A stretch of 64,000 bases of DNA from Anthoceros angustus (GCA_010909165.1 MU008159.1:868001-932000); one strand, 5' to 3'; numbered from the stretch's first letter, positions 11,253 through 23,920 are shown. The notes: generated by a model from the sequence alone, not told the origin. Made by a program: numbers and translations.

Positions 11253-13418
11253 TTACCTTGATTTCGAGGACTGCAGACCATGTTTACAAGCCTCGCGGAT
11301 TTTGTCTACATATTTCCTCGTCTGTGCAGCTGATGGGTCTTTCACATCAATCTGCCAAGAAGAGTCGTCACGGTTGCAAAAAGTGTTTAATGCAGTTGCT
11401 TGATGTCTGTGCCTGCTATGAACAAATGTATACCTTTGCAGCTAATATGTCCGCAAATTGATCAAAGGCTTCATACACTTGTGTCATGGTCCGACATGAA
11501 TCCATGATTTTTGCAGTGAGTCCTGTCGTACCAGTAACGAGATTATCAGACACCATTATTACACCTACACCCGCAGCTCACAAGACAGATGAGCTTCCCT
11601 TGTTCATGTGAACGATGGGATGAGAACTGCAATTTTCCGTTACCTCTTCTCAGCTTGACAACCCCTTTGAAAACTTCAGCGTTGTTGTAGCACAGAGCCA
11701 AGGTACCAATTGCCATGATCTGTACAGGTTTTGCAATGCTACCCAGAATCATCACACTTGAGGTTAACCAACCTACTGAGGTCAAGACAACCGACAAACC
11801 TGTGGAATAGCGCAAAAGCGAAAAACCGCTGGATCCTTGAGGGCCGCAGAATATTTCAAACACTCAGGAGCATGTTGTAAAGCGTTGGTTATCATTTCAT
11901 TTAAGCAGCAAACAGCTGCATCAGAGTTCTCCCGTTCCTTGAAATCCTGTTCAAAGGTAAACAGGTGGATGCAAGGGGTCCAGAAACAAATGCGGGCACT
12001 TGCTGACAGCTTACAGGCAGATTTGTACCTCCAGTTTTGATGCATACTTTGACCATATATCACGTGGCCAAAACATTCGTGGTGCTGGCAGCTCATTGAT
12101 GTCTTCCAGGTAGTCCCTAATTATATTTGTTTTCTGGAATCAGATTGCAACTCCTGATCTCATAAGTCGAGAACTCAAACAAGTATGAAGCGCCCTCTCA
12201 AGGACTAAGTGCCTCCTTGCCTGACAAGATAAACTACTGGCAAAAGCATGCATTGGGAGAGTGGGGAACAGACCTGTAAAAACAGACCCGAGGCATTGGA
12301 CAGGAAGTCTGGTTGAAAATCTTCAAGGCCAGCACTGAAAAACAGGCGGGAAAGGCCTAAACCCACTATCCCAGCTACATAATGACAATATTCATCATAA
12401 TCCGCTGTAGTTTCCACCTGCAGAAGATCATCAACAGCTCTTTAAAAGCTGCTGCCATTAAAGAAAGAAAACAGCAGAAAGAGAAAGACATCACGTTTCA
12501 CTGAAAGCTGCAACGATTACCCCAGCCAGGTGAAAGCATTCCAACATGGAAGAAAGCATGAGCACAAACACACAGTGAGGTTAATACTTCTGCAAGAATA
12601 AACTTTGCCATGCCATCTCCCATTCTTTTTGTCATCTCTGCAATAGTGTCTTGATACCTGTCAGCATAGACTATGGTCGGATAACGCGGACACAGCCTAA
12701 AAGAAGCCAACTCGATTGTACTGGGTCAACAAGTTCACCTACCCCTTTCCGAGCTGCAAGAAAGCAGTCGAGACGTGAAGAAATCCATCCATGAGCACCT
12801 TGTAGTCCTTATCACCGCCTGTACAACAACATCCCGAGTCACTGCTCAGCACGAGCTGGAAACTCATCACTTAGGATAGCACCACATTAATGCATCTTAC
12901 AGGCGAAGTGCCACGAGGGATCGTAGATATGCTTATCAAAGTCGTGCAAGATCGGGACCTTCACTTCCACTGGAATGGCCATATCATCCTCTGAGACGAG
13001 ACCACAAAATCCATCAGAAATACCGTAATGTGGCATAGACGAAACCTGCAGCAAGAACAGCGAGTGCCCTTGAGATACTGGGCAGCAGTGCACATACCCA
13101 CTGTGTCCAACGCACGTAGAACTAGGTAGAAGACGCAAACCTGTAGAGAAGAGAAACTTAGATCACTCGCTCTACTACATGCAGATCCGTGCAGGACGTC
13201 CCCAGCCAGCCACTTCAACTTACAGCATTGCGCAGCTCTGGACCAAGCTGTTGAATGACGATGGCGAAACTGCGGGAAACTCTCTGCAGCATGGAGTAGC
13301 AGAAGGCGAGATGCGGATCAGCGGGAATGGCCCTCTGTGCCTTGGCAGCTGCCAGCTTCAGCTTGAACAGAGCGGGCACTTCCCCGGGATGCTCCAGCAA
13401 GGAGCCCAAAAGGCCCAT
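11253..13418 (-). CDS. SQS: Squalene synthase, ten exons
   Basis: Squalene synthase joins two farnesyl diphosphates to squalene in the ER, the entry to sterols. Ten exons with GT-AG borders can be followed. Exon 1 (start 13418) has [29 protein letters not shown] and LRNAV. Exon 2 has [13 protein letters not shown], joined to EDDMAIP, giving the first aspartate-rich motif DTVEDD. Exon 4 has [17 protein letters not shown]; exon 5 [13 protein letters not shown]; and exon 6 [20 protein letters not shown]. Exon 7 has [20 protein letters not shown], the second aspartate-rich motif. Exon 8 has [18 protein letters not shown] and FRFCAIPQ; exon 9 [12 protein letters not shown]; then [18 protein letters not shown] and a final exon ending [14 protein letters not shown]. 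All catalytic motifs are present. The usual C-terminal membrane helix is not: the frame stops at 11253 unless a further exon uses the donor overlapping that stop. Confidence 0.9.
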
Positions 13419-14253
13419 AGCTGTTGAAGCTGCTCCTGCCCTCACCCTCTGTTGTCTGTGCAGGTTCCGCCGCGAAGCTCGGGAAAGTAACGACGGTTAG
13501 GTGCCCACATTCAGACGAAAGAACTAGAATCCCAGCCCTTCCGCCTCGGCCGCTGCCTTCTTTATTAGCACAACACAGCCGTGAAACATGCAACACACTG
13601 TGGACAAGTAACAAAATGTGTGTACTGTATGTTGGTGCAAACTGAATTGCTGCCAGATACGAGATACGCGGGAAAGCATATCTGGCCGGTGGACACCTAA
13701 TGGTCGCACGTCAGCCTTGCCACTACCACGGGGGACCGTCTCCGAGACGCCCACCATTTTAAACTCCATCCTGCTAAGAGATCACGCCTCCTGCCATTGC
13801 GTCCCTGCCGCCTTCACTCTGCCCAATTCGGAGGTCTCAACAAGCTTGTAGATCGACAATCGAAACGTGTTGGCTGGTGCCTCTCGCAATACATGCTCTT
13901 GCTTGGAGAAGGAGCGGAACTAGTTGGCGAATTTCGCTGTGAGTAATGGATGGTCCCCTGTTCTGGCATCTGAGATGGACTGGCGCACCAGGTTGCTGGG
14001 TGCTCCTAATCACACCGAAGCTGTGGAATTATGTATCGTTCAATTGGCATCTGTTTTGATGGAGTCATGTGTGTTTGACCGAGTCCGGGCAGGGAACTGG
14101 AGGATTGTTAGCTCAGATCAGCAATCTTTCTGATTCTCTCAGTTGTTGCGGATGGAGATTGCAAAGTGCAGTGTTCATATCCATCTGTGATATCTCAGAA
14201 TTGGGTCACATCACGGACGCCTGTGCTAACTGGAGTCGGTTCGTGATAGTTGG
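13419..14253. other. Divergent intergenic region between squalene synthase and the RING-CH gene
   Basis: About 835 bp hold no gene that I recognise. The region should contain the promoters and 5' leaders of both flanking genes. I see no convincing TATA box near either start. Confidence 0.4.
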
Positions 14254-16990
14254 ATGAAGGCAAGTAAGATGGCGCGAGTAGGGCAAGCGGAAGGGACATG
14301 TCGCATATGTCTGGAGTCATCTCCTGTGGCCGCCAGCAGTTTGTCCAAGTTCTCAGAGTCTCTGATCATGGAGGAAGATCGTTTGATATCTCCTTGTGCT
14401 TGCTCCGGTACTTTCTCATCGGCATGGTCTGAGGCTTGCAATTCTTGCCAACTACGGGGAATCAGCAGCGTGATGAGCTCATCGTGTGGCAGGGACTCAG
14501 GCGTTCGTACATTTCAAGTGCCTTAGGCGATGGCAAAGGGCTGTCATGTCTTCAAGGAGGCCAGGAGCCAGTCAGGGACCTGCTCTTGTGTAAGAGTTTT
14601 CAATCGCTTTTCGTCTGTCCATCGTTCTTCCGTCTCGTGAACTTTTGACCTTGCTGATAAGCTTTGTCACTCATGCAGGTGCTCTGTCTGCACTCATAAG
14701 TTCTCAGTGGCTCCACCACGGCCAGCCATCAGTTATCAGCTGTGGAAAGCCATGACGGGATACTCTTGCGAGGTTGCAGGTCTTCTCATCATTTTGGTAC
14801 GTCCCTCACTGACACGTCCTGAATGTGTGGGAAACGAGGGCTCAAGAACCTGTACTGATTTCAAGCCCTGGCTTGTGTGTGAACGTAGTGGGACAGGTCT
14901 GATTTAATAGCACTATAGCTATTCCTATTTTGTCCACTCTTAACGGGTTACAGCTCCAGATTTCCTTGTCCTTTCATGATGTCAAGGAATATGTAGTGTT
15001 GTTCAAGGGAGCCAATTTAAAGATTAGACGATTTTGTTTGCAACAGGTGTATTGCACAAGCATTGCCGCTTTTCTCTGTTATTGTATCATATTCTAAGGT
15101 AAAAGCGGTTTTTGTTTTCTCTTTTTGGGTGGGGATGCCTTTTTTTTTACGCTGGATATTAGTCTCAGAGGTTTTCTTTTTTACTTTTATCATGAGAAGC
15201 CATGTCATAGGTCCTCACCAGGTCGATAAGAGTTTTTGTTTCCATTGGAATATCAACTCCCTAGTACTGATTGGCTCTAGCACCCAGACAAGACCCCTTC
15301 TGATGCTCTTGCATCTGAATCACATTTAGTCCTGCATGCTGCCACGAACTGTGCCAGTCAGTGTATATTTTGTTTAGCACTGCAGCGTAACCAAGGCGTG
15401 TGGTTGAATTGCACAGTGTGCTTGTTATGTGGCGCTCACTGGCTACAACCTACAAGCTATAATTGAGGAGCTACAGACTGGCCTGGCTATAGCGCGAGAA
15501 GTCTTTCCGTGCAGCTTTCTTGTAAATCTTGATGAGAGATGCCTTTCAAGATCCTGCAGGTGAGTCTGAGATGTGTTTCACTTTTGGGGGTCATGGTCTT
15601 GTATATGGGGTGATCATGCTGCAAGTTTGTGATTCTGAGAATGTGAAATGGTTCATTTCTGCTGTGTGTATCTGGGGGATGGCAATGCAGCATTCAAAAT
15701 ACTCCTGTAATAAGTTTGCAATCCAGTAGCTGGGACCATGTTAAATCATTGGATGATGAAGAATACCGCAATACAAACAGGTTGGGTTGATAGTACGGCT
15801 CGTCAAGTATGATCAGGAGGACAGCACTGTTGGGACTTAGCTGTTGGATATCGCGGTTTGCTTGTTACCATTAGAGAGATTATTTCTATATAGTAGGACA
15901 CTACGAAGTTTGGTGAATATCTAGAGCGGGAATGCTGTTTTGGGCGATGATTAGCTTCTTTGCTAGTGCTGAGAGTAGGTTTGCTTTCAGGAGTCTCATG
16001 TGCAGCAGGTGAAAGGCTGACGGAGGGACTCCCGGGGTCTGCAGCCTGCTTGGAAGTAGGTTGCGTTTTGGGTGGACAAACCTTCATCCAGGCACTCTGC
16101 TAGTTGCTACTCATGCTATGCCTTCTCCATTTTTTTTTGGTACTGTGGTAAGTCTGTCTGCTGCTTCCTGCATGCGGCACCTGTTTTTGCATTTCCTTTG
16201 CAATTGTTTTCATCTGCAATGCTTGTCTCACCTTGCTGTTGCATCATGAAGGTATTGCTGTATGAGCATCAGAGGTGCAGCGGATCCCGAGGCCTTATTC
16301 TCAACGTGAATTTGGAGGTCAAATATTCTTTTTAGGAGCATTGGCTCAAATGTGGATCAGCAGTTATTGTTTTTGCCGTGGAAATGATATGGATATTCAC
16401 GTTTCATACATGTGCTACTGTGTGCGTTGCTCGCCTGTTTTCAGAGGGAGAAAATAATTCAGTGGGAGACGGAAGTTTTAGGTTCTGGCAACGTTTTGAG
16501 AGGGCTTCGCCATGGGGTAGGAGGCCCTGTTGCACAAGATGAATGGTTGATTCTGCACAGATGTTCAGGGTGTAAGATGGTGGAGGGTACGGAGAAGAAG
16601 GCTTGCAGCAGGCTTTTGGGAACTGAGCTGTTGCCAGGAATTTACTTGGGAAAGGATTTTGTACCCGTGCTCCAGCACCTGAATTGCTTGAATATGTCTC
16701 AAGACTTGGGTGAGGTGGAGATGGGCTGCTCGCTGAAAGGTGCGCAAGAATCCAAGGGGAACACACCCAGCAACAGAAGGGGAATCTTGAGTGCTGCTGA
16801 AGGCGGCAATTCCAGAACAGGTGATCCGCCTCACATCCTTCATCAAGTCTTACATGGCCACGCGGAGTGGTACGTCGGACAGCTCGGCAGTGAAGTGAGA
16901 CGGGGCCTGTGGGTGGCTAAGGAAAATGCTTCTGATCTTCTACTATCGACTCCTATTGATGGTTTGTGGCATGCTCTCATTAATCAGTAG
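14254..16990 (+). CDS. RING-CH (RINGv) zinc finger fused to a DUF179/AlgH-like domain
   Basis: A spliced gene. Exon 1 (14254-14407), exon 2 (14493-14589) and exon 3 (14679-14796) join with GT-AG borders into a complete C4HC3 RING-CH finger: CRIC, then CAC, the H-x2-C of AFVHFKC followed by LRRW, and CSVC. The spacing C-x-C-x7-H-x2-C is exactly that of RINGv E3 ligases. Later exons encode a DUF179 (YqgE/AlgH) domain. The exon ending at 16146 gives GTLLVATHAMPSPFFFGTV. Exon 16252-16317 gives VLLYEHQ and GLILNVNLE. The last exon (16445-16990) gives GGPVAQDEWLILHR, LLPGIYLGKDF and AEWYVGQLGSEVRRGLW, with LWHALI at the end. One exon between (about 15430-15560, FPCSFLV) is less certain. The domain order suggests a ubiquitin ligase with an AlgH-type sensor or binding module. 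Function is inferred only. It is convergent with the plastid membrane protein. Confidence 0.7.
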
Positions 16991-17213
16991 TAGCACCAGC
17001 TGGCTGCTGCAAACGATTGTGGAATCATATTGGGCAAAAGGAGTTCAACTTCATCATCTATGCAACAAAAATCTGCGGTGTTATTTGCAGTTAGTGCCGT
17101 CTTTGAGACTTGTGAATTGACTTGAGCCCGCGGGTAGGCCTCGTTGTATTGAAACATCTCTGGTAACAGGCAGGTAATGGTAAAAGTACAAAAGAGGCCC
17201 TGAGCATTCTTGC

Positions 17214-18686
17214 TTACAGCTCAATCCCGTCTTGCTCTATCACTTCCGATGGCAAAGATGGCCGTAACAGTAAATGCAAAGCCGGACCAAGAACTGGGAG
17301 CACAGCCAGTGGTACGAGCCAAAACTTTTTCTCAAGCCTGCACACAGAGCAGTGCATAAACCTCACCACGTATGATATTGTGTGCTACACATGCTGAATC
17401 GGGTGGAAGGAGGTACATACCCTTGGCGTACAGCCAAATCGTTGAAAACCCAAAAAGGAGCCAGCACCGACAGAGTGAGGAAGTCGATGGACATTACATG
17501 AATCTGTTCACAAAATCGCATTAGCGAGACCAGTAACGTGCAAGATACAGCAGAGTGATGAGGATAGATGGTCTCACGAATTTGCTCTCTCTAAAGTATT
17601 GGATGTACTCCCTCCACGAGTCCGCAGGGGCAAGGCCTCCACTCACGAGCAAGGCAACCACTGCGAATGTAACGACCTGCAGCCAAAATCACCGTATTGA
17701 GGAACAGAGTAGCTTGCAACAGAACAAATGCACGGAAGGAAACGACACCAACCGCAGCAAATATCTTCGACTCCAGAACTTTGAGGGGCAACTTGTTCAG
17801 CTCCTCTTGCGATACACGCGGAACGGGTGGTTTCCAAAGTGCGAAATACGGCAACAACGCGCCTGCTCCAAAAAATGTGGACAGAGCTGCAAAAGGCCAT
17901 ACAGGAGGCCCGCCCTTGGAACTGTCCACATTCGTATGGTCATGGTTAGACTCTCATGGATACTTGTCAAACATTGCAAACACACCAGAAGCACTAGTAG
18001 GATGACAAACCTTCTGCCACCTGGTATGAGTAGAGCAGTATAGATAACGGGCCATATGCCCATGATGTACCACACATTGACCAACACTGGGTTCATGTAA
18101 AACCCATCATCTGCTCTCAAGAATACCAGCTTCTCTAGGAAATACTGGTCCCTGAACTGCAACACCAGTCTGCTGTGAGAATTCAGGCAAAGGCGTGTCA
18201 CATAACCATCGTAAGGGGAAATAGACGTACAGGAGTTTGCGAGGGTGCTAGAGCCACAGCATAAGCTATAAGTCCAGCCCATAGAAAGAAGAGGATGCCA
18301 TTGGAAGCGTATCCCATCGCTCCTCCCGATCCATCACCACCACCTCCTTGCCCGTCTCCACCCCCATCCTCCTCGCTGCCCCCGTTACCTGCTGACAAAT
18401 CTTCACCAGCCTGCGACTCTGTTTCCCTGTCCGTGCTGGGGGCACCCACAAACACCACCAACTGTGGCCTGCTTTTCTTTCTTCGGGTTCCGAACAATCC
18501 TGATTGTCCAGGGGCTGAATAAACTGTTGGCAATGAGCGGGCGTGGGCGTCCCACAGAGCCAGACAGCATACGGCTGCTGAAGAGCCCCACTTCGACTTC
18601 GACCCCAAACCAGACAGACCTCGAGAGGCCCAAGGCGAATCTACTGCCTTCAACGGACGCCTCACTGCATACAACCTTCTGCTCAA
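17214..18686 (-). CDS. Conserved plastid membrane protein of unknown function
   Basis: A five- to six-exon gene. The N-terminal exon (from 18686) is arginine/serine-rich, like a plastid transit peptide. It is followed by a glycine/glutamate-rich linker and a first membrane segment (ILFFLWAGLIAYAVALAPS), then SQTP. The next exon gives RDQYFLEKLVFLRADDGF and a membrane helix VLVNVWYIMGIWPVIYTALL. Then come VWPFAALSTFFGAGALLPYF and ALWKPP, WREYIQYFRES, HVMSIDFLTLSVLAPFWVF with ND, and a last exon with FWLVPLAVLPVLGPALHLLL and RPSLP. The stop is at 17214-17216. This pattern is shared by plant plastid and cyanobacterial proteins; the C-terminal part resembles DUF2834, from memory only. Five or so membrane segments are visible, so it probably sits in the envelope or thylakoid. 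An alternative upstream ATG at 18729 lies in another frame. Confidence 0.65.
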
Positions 18687-18729
18687 TCAACAGGCCCCAA
18701 ATGCATGAGAATGTGCATTGTAGCACCAT

Positions 18730-19789
18730 TCAATGACAGCCGGGTCAAACCTGAACAGAGTGAGTGGCTCCCGAGCACGGTCACCTCGTATCTCATGCTA
18801 CAGCCAGGCAGTTGCCATAGCCTTCCCAGCTTCGATCCATCGCAGATACAACACACTTGTCCCGATGCTGAGGCACTGATAAGATGCTCAGCTGCAGTCA
18901 TTGCCATAGCAGAGCATTCAGTCTCCTGCCGACTCTCGCGGATTCAACTCGGATCTCCAACGAGCAGCCTATGTACGTACATTTACACCTCAGGTGGCAT
19001 TTCCGGGGGCCCTAACAAAAGAATCGTTTGTAGTGCGACATTCGCTGGTTTCAGTCGTGACACGTTCTCAAACAACTTATCTCGTCTATTTAGAAACTAC
19101 GAAATCAAACGCTAAGCGCAAACAGATCTCAGATCTCAGCTGACACAAGCTTCGAGCGGTGAAGAAGAAAATGATAAAATTAATATAGCCTGGAATGTCA
19201 TCCATCAGAGCACTGACAGGACAAAAGAGTTCTTATTAGTCTCGATCCGAGGCTGGTATGTACTGTACACGGGTTAATACTGAAGTAAAAACTACAAAAT
19301 TCCTATGCCAGGTGCACACTTCCGCTAGAAGGTACTTGAATCTTGTTCCTCAACAGCCTCCCTAATGCAGCACCACTGAGTTGGATACCTGAAATTTGAA
19401 ATACAGACTCAGGGTTTGCTTCCACGAGCCAGTCTTCCAAGGCGTGCCGAAGCTGAGAGCTCCCCTCGTATTTGAATATTTCCACCAGATTTAACTTACA
19501 TTCCCAAGAGGCAATATGAAAAATGGTGAAACCAGCATGACAACCTCATCGACACCCGGTCGGCAAGCTAGGTGAACAGAACCAGCGCCATTCTTGGCTG
19601 CCGAGCATGGTACAGCAGTTGCACAGGGAGCCTGCAACTCGGCTGGGAAACAGACCTATGAGCCATGACGCCAGCAAAGTGGCTTTCTAGATGAAAACCT
19701 CAGAGGTCTGGCATACCCGGAATCATGACCTGTGCTGAAAAAAAAGGGAAAGACAAGCAAGCATGGAGAGGTGGATGCAGGATATGAGA
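18730..19789. other. Intergenic region, nothing recognised
   Basis: Open frames here (for example 18705-19115 plus and 19303-19485 minus) show no family match or coding bias that I would trust. The minus-strand stretch at 19303-19485 could be an unplaced 3' exon or UTR of the neighbouring minus-strand gene. Confidence 0.3.
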
Positions 19790-20773
19790 TCATCGAAATT
19801 TGAGCATGCTCGTGCTCCTTTCGGCTGCAGCTGAAGCCCTTGGCTGAGGTCGCCTTCTCTTCTGCTGTTGTCGAACAGGTGCGCAATCCTCATCATCTGG
19901 AGCACGTCTCTGCTGACCCTCGTTCTCATCCTTGTCGCACTTAGTAGCTGAGACAGCGAGCTGTGACTCTTCAATTCCCTTGGAGAGATTAGTGATGCCC
20001 TTGAGGTCTGTGGCCTGAGCGAGACCCTCGATAGTCTTCTGACAGAGAACCTCAGGAGTTACAGCCTTCTTGTTCTCCACGATATTCAGCTCGTACCGCA
20101 AAGGCCAAGAAGCCACACTCTTCCTGGTCTTGGACCTGGTCATGGGCAAGCTCGCAGAGCTGTTTTCGTCTTCGTCATCTTGCATAACCTGTGATTCAAG
20201 AATTTTCGTCAGTCCCAGCCTTAAACCCTTAAAAACATGGCCAAGATGGATTTGCAGGCCCGACAAAGCGAGGAACAAGAGGAGAAGCATAGTACATTGG
20301 CAGGACTGAGAACCGCAGTGATGTCCTGGAGGGGAATGCGGGGATAATCTGGAGGGAGAGGACTCCTGCTCACAACTTGGCCATCCGAGAACACATTCTC
20401 GTGGAAAACACACAGGTTCTCCTTGTCCTGAGATATAGCCTTGTTCCTTCCTCCCGACTTCTTGCGGGCCTTCTTGGCTTCCTTCTGAGGCTCCACGAGC
20501 ACTGCCCTGTCCATGGTTTTCGCCATCTCTCCTTCCTCCTTGCCCTCCGTGCTTACTACAACTTGCCGAAGCCTCACTTCCCTCGCGCCTCGCGGTTGCT
20601 CCAGAAACCAGCTGGGAATCACCTGCTCCCTCACTCCCCCGAAAATTCGTCCAAATTGGAGACCCCAGGCCCCCTGCTCCTGAGAGCAACGCCGATCGAG
20701 AGGGCAGAGACACAGAATTCCGCTCAAGCGGACACTCGGTACCACTACGCTGGGGGCGCAAAGAAACAGGCAA
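19790..20773 (-). CDS. Unrecognised basic, serine-rich protein with a KEN motif
   Basis: Two overlapping frames on the minus strand carry protein-like sequence, probably as exons of one gene. The upstream part is serine/glycine/arginine-rich (from 20773, or from 20745 in the second frame). A lysine-rich stretch then includes KKARKKSGG and DKENLCVF, whose KEN is the classical APC/C-Cdh1 degron. It is followed by YPRIPLQDITAVLSP, ending at a likely donor near 20300. The downstream exon (about 19790-20190) has QDDEDENSS, MTRSKTRKSVASWP, AVTPEVLCQKTIEGLAQAT and a basic tail RQQQKRRRPQPR. I do not recognise the family. A short basic nuclear protein turned over in mitosis, such as a sororin- or shugoshin-like factor, is a guess. 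Confidence 0.4.
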   Translation of the reverse strand: MPVSLRPQRSGTECPLERNSVSLPSRSALLSGAGGLGSPIWTNFRGSEGAGDSQLVSGATARREGSEASASCSKHGGQGGRRDGENHGQGSARGASEGSQEGPQEVGRKEQGYISGQGEPVCFPRECVLGWPSCEQESSPSRLSPHSPPGHHCGSQSCQCTMLLLLFLALSGLQIHLGHVFKGLRLGLTKILESQVMQDDEDENSSASLPMTRSKTRKSVASWPLRYELNIVENKKAVTPEVLCQKTIEGLAQATDLKGITNLSKGIEESQLAVSATKCDKDENEGQQRRAPDDEDCAPVRQQQKRRRPQPRASAAAERSTSMLKFR

Positions 20774-23700
20774 GGCGGATGTGATTCCGGCCAGGGAAGA
20801 ACCTACGCAAGAAGGGAGGACTGGGCCACCCCTATATACGGAGGGGAGCGCTATGGAGATGAGCAGGAGCTGGAGAAGAGGCGGAAAGAACAGCCAGGAC
20901 AGAATGCGCGAGAGGAGACTTTGAATCCACCATGCTCATCTTCTTGCGCGGCGCGCACCCACATTATATCTCACTACGGAGCCTCTGGAGCTCCCTTCCA
21001 CCTTTCAAACCCCGTAAGCTGGGCGCTCCCATGGTCACACAACAAAGAAGGATTTGAACACGCTCCGATGCCCCAGGCTTATAACTTCCATTCCCAGTGC
21101 CCCCAACCGGTGGGACGAAGGCACCTGTTGCCCGGTTCCTCGATGACAAGCGCCTGATTTAAAACGTTCTCAAACTTCTCGGCTTAGCACCCGCAAAGTT
21201 TGAACGGTTAGGCTGGGCGGTTGCCACCACAAGTTTGAATCAACTCGAGCACCTGCACTGTAGCTTCCCCACGGCGTGGTGCTTGCAGTTGGATAACGAA
21301 GATGTTAAGGTGGGCGCTACTTCGGTGGGTGAATATTTGAATGGCGAGGGAAAACTGGTGAAACGGTCACTTGAATTTTGAACCACCCCGGTTTTTTTCC
21401 CCTCAGGACTTTTTGTGTTTGGGGGGCAGCCACTTTCTTCTTTCTTGCTTGCCACAAAAGCGAAGGTTGTAAGCGACACCTTCGCTGACCACTTTGAGCC
21501 ACTCCTGCTATGCTACGGAAGCTGGCTATTTGCTACTTGGGGGGTCTTTAAACTTTATGGTTACAATAAGTAGAGCGTCTCACCGTTCGGCGAATTCACT
21601 AATTAATTTCTAATTATTTATATTAAATATTATTATTTAGCATGAAATTTCATCTTTTTTTTCTTACCTGAAAGTAGCAAACTAAGGACCCCTACGGACT
21701 GGCAGTTCGCCCGAACTGGGACGCATCCAGTTTAGTGTGCCAACTAGACAGTTTAGCTCCTGTTAAATTGAACTTTCAACGAACTGTAAATGACGAACCA
21801 TGTTCCCACGAACAACCCATCGAATTGAATTGGATAGATATTATCCCCAGTCACCTATTCGAAGCCCAACTATGGTCTTCGTTCTTTATTTGCACGTATT
21901 CCATTGTATCCAAGGCCAAATCTAAACTCTTTTTTGCTTGCAGGGTTTTGTGCCTAACATCTCGGCAAGCCAGCTAATTCTTCGAGACGTGCTATCGCAG
22001 GAGATAGATTTGAGCCCTGTTTCTTAGGGTTCAAGGAGCTTGCAGAGCCCACATGAGCCCGCCCACCGAGAGACCGCCCACCACTAACGCACGAAGGAGA
22101 AATTTGTACAAGATAAAGTGTGCTGGTGTTCAAACTATAACGTGTGCACCATAAAACTGCGTATTTTAACCTCACAGTTCATCACACCTTGGGTTTTTCG
22201 TACCGATTTACTTTGGCCTCTGAAATGATTCAAACCGAATTGAAATCTAATCATTACCTACTTTCGTCAGCGGACTGATAACCGCGTTGGATCCTGTCCG
22301 AGTACCGGTTCAAAACAGTTCTGTCCTTACGTGGATTAGAACTGAATTGAAGTTAGCGAATGGCTTTTACGAACTGCCACTCCATGAGGGTCCTAAGAGA
22401 GTTGGCAACTACCTAGACAAAGGAGTTGTTCATTGTTTTGTGGGATCTTGATTGGGGCAAATTTAGGAGGGCGGAGGAGAGTCGACGGCGAAATAAGGAG
22501 CAGGACATCGCCGAGTTGGAGAAAGACTTGGAGGAAGCCAGGAGCCGGGCGGAGCTGCCGGACCGCCTGGAAAGGGATATGGTAGATAAGGTTTTTCATT
22601 GGTGGCAACACAATAAAGTCAGGTCGCTCCTTAGATTCCCCAGCTCTCTTGCAGTATGATGTTAACACTCTGGTTGATCTAACTAAGAGCATAGCAAGGT
22701 TTTTACAATGACAAGCCTTCCGTTTGAATCCGGTGCAAATTTGTCAAGTTTACCAATAGTCGGGATGCTCCTTTTTGTGATTTTCTTGTAGATTCAATCA
22801 CTCGTTGATTTAGAACTAATCACCAGGCCCCTTTGAGTGGATCAAAAGTCTTGTTAAATGCTGCATCAAAATTCTTGAGTTATATGGGGATGACACTAAC
22901 TTTAGTACAGTCATCCCAAACATGGTTTCTACACTCGATTTTTTAGGTTATCAAATTATTTTTTTATATAGTTTTTATTTAATAAACCCCATCTACTGGG
23001 GTTATACTTAAATAAAGGATTTTGTACAATTTATAGTTCAATCTACCAACTCATAAATGCAGGTCTACACTTGAATGGCCCTAAGATAGCCCTGCAATAT
23101 ATAAATATTCTAGAATACATTACTGGAGACTCAAGTTACGTGACATTGACATAGATGATAGTTGTGCTACCAGGTAATTGACTCATAGAGAGGGTGGACA
23201 ACTTTAATTTTAGGATGTCATCTACTAGGATTGTGGTTGTGCAAGCACTTGGTATTCATAAAGAGTTGTTCTGAATTTCTACAAAAAAGGTTTGACATTG
23301 CAACTGTATAATATTTTACACAAAATATATATTATATGTTTGTTACTTACTACGTATCATTTTGATAGAAAAATGTGTTATTCTATATCCAAAATTGTAC
23401 AAAGAAAATGCTCAAGAAAATTCATTTGATGAGCACAAGATGTGGCACGTGGTGACATATATAGAAAAGCTTAAAAGACTAGCTACATGTGGAATATCCA
23501 TCTTAGGCAATGCATGTCTTATAGTTTTTAAGGTTCAATGTTATGATGAGTTAAGATGCTCTCTTGTGCACTTATCATCCAATAAGAAGGATGCACTATA
23601 AGATTTGCCTTTTCAAAGTCTGAGATTCTCTTGAATGATGTATTTTAATTAACATCTCTCACTTATCCTTGCATTGTGATGCTATCCGGTGCAAATTGCG

Positions 23701-23860
23701 CTCTAAGCATTCTGCACTGATTGCAAGCCACCTCTCAACTGAGATCTTTGTCTTCTCCAGCATACCACGTCTTGCTATGATATCGTATATGTCACCTTTC
23801 ATTGACGATTGGAGAACAAAGATGTCCCCCCTTAGTCCAATAATCAGATGATACAGTGCG
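20774..23860. other. AT-rich intergenic region with decayed repeats
   Basis: No gene is recognised. A short charged open stretch at 22426-22659 (RRRNKEQDIAELEKDLEEAR, then DKVFHWWQHNKVRS) could be a relic of a coiled-coil protein but has no partner exons. The frame 23362-23601 is also unassigned. Base composition drops to very AT-rich from 22900 to 23400. Confidence 0.4.
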
Positions 23861-23920
23861 GTGGTATGCATGTGATGGTAGAGATCCATTGTAATGATTT
23901 TGGGGTGGTGGTGTGCTCAT

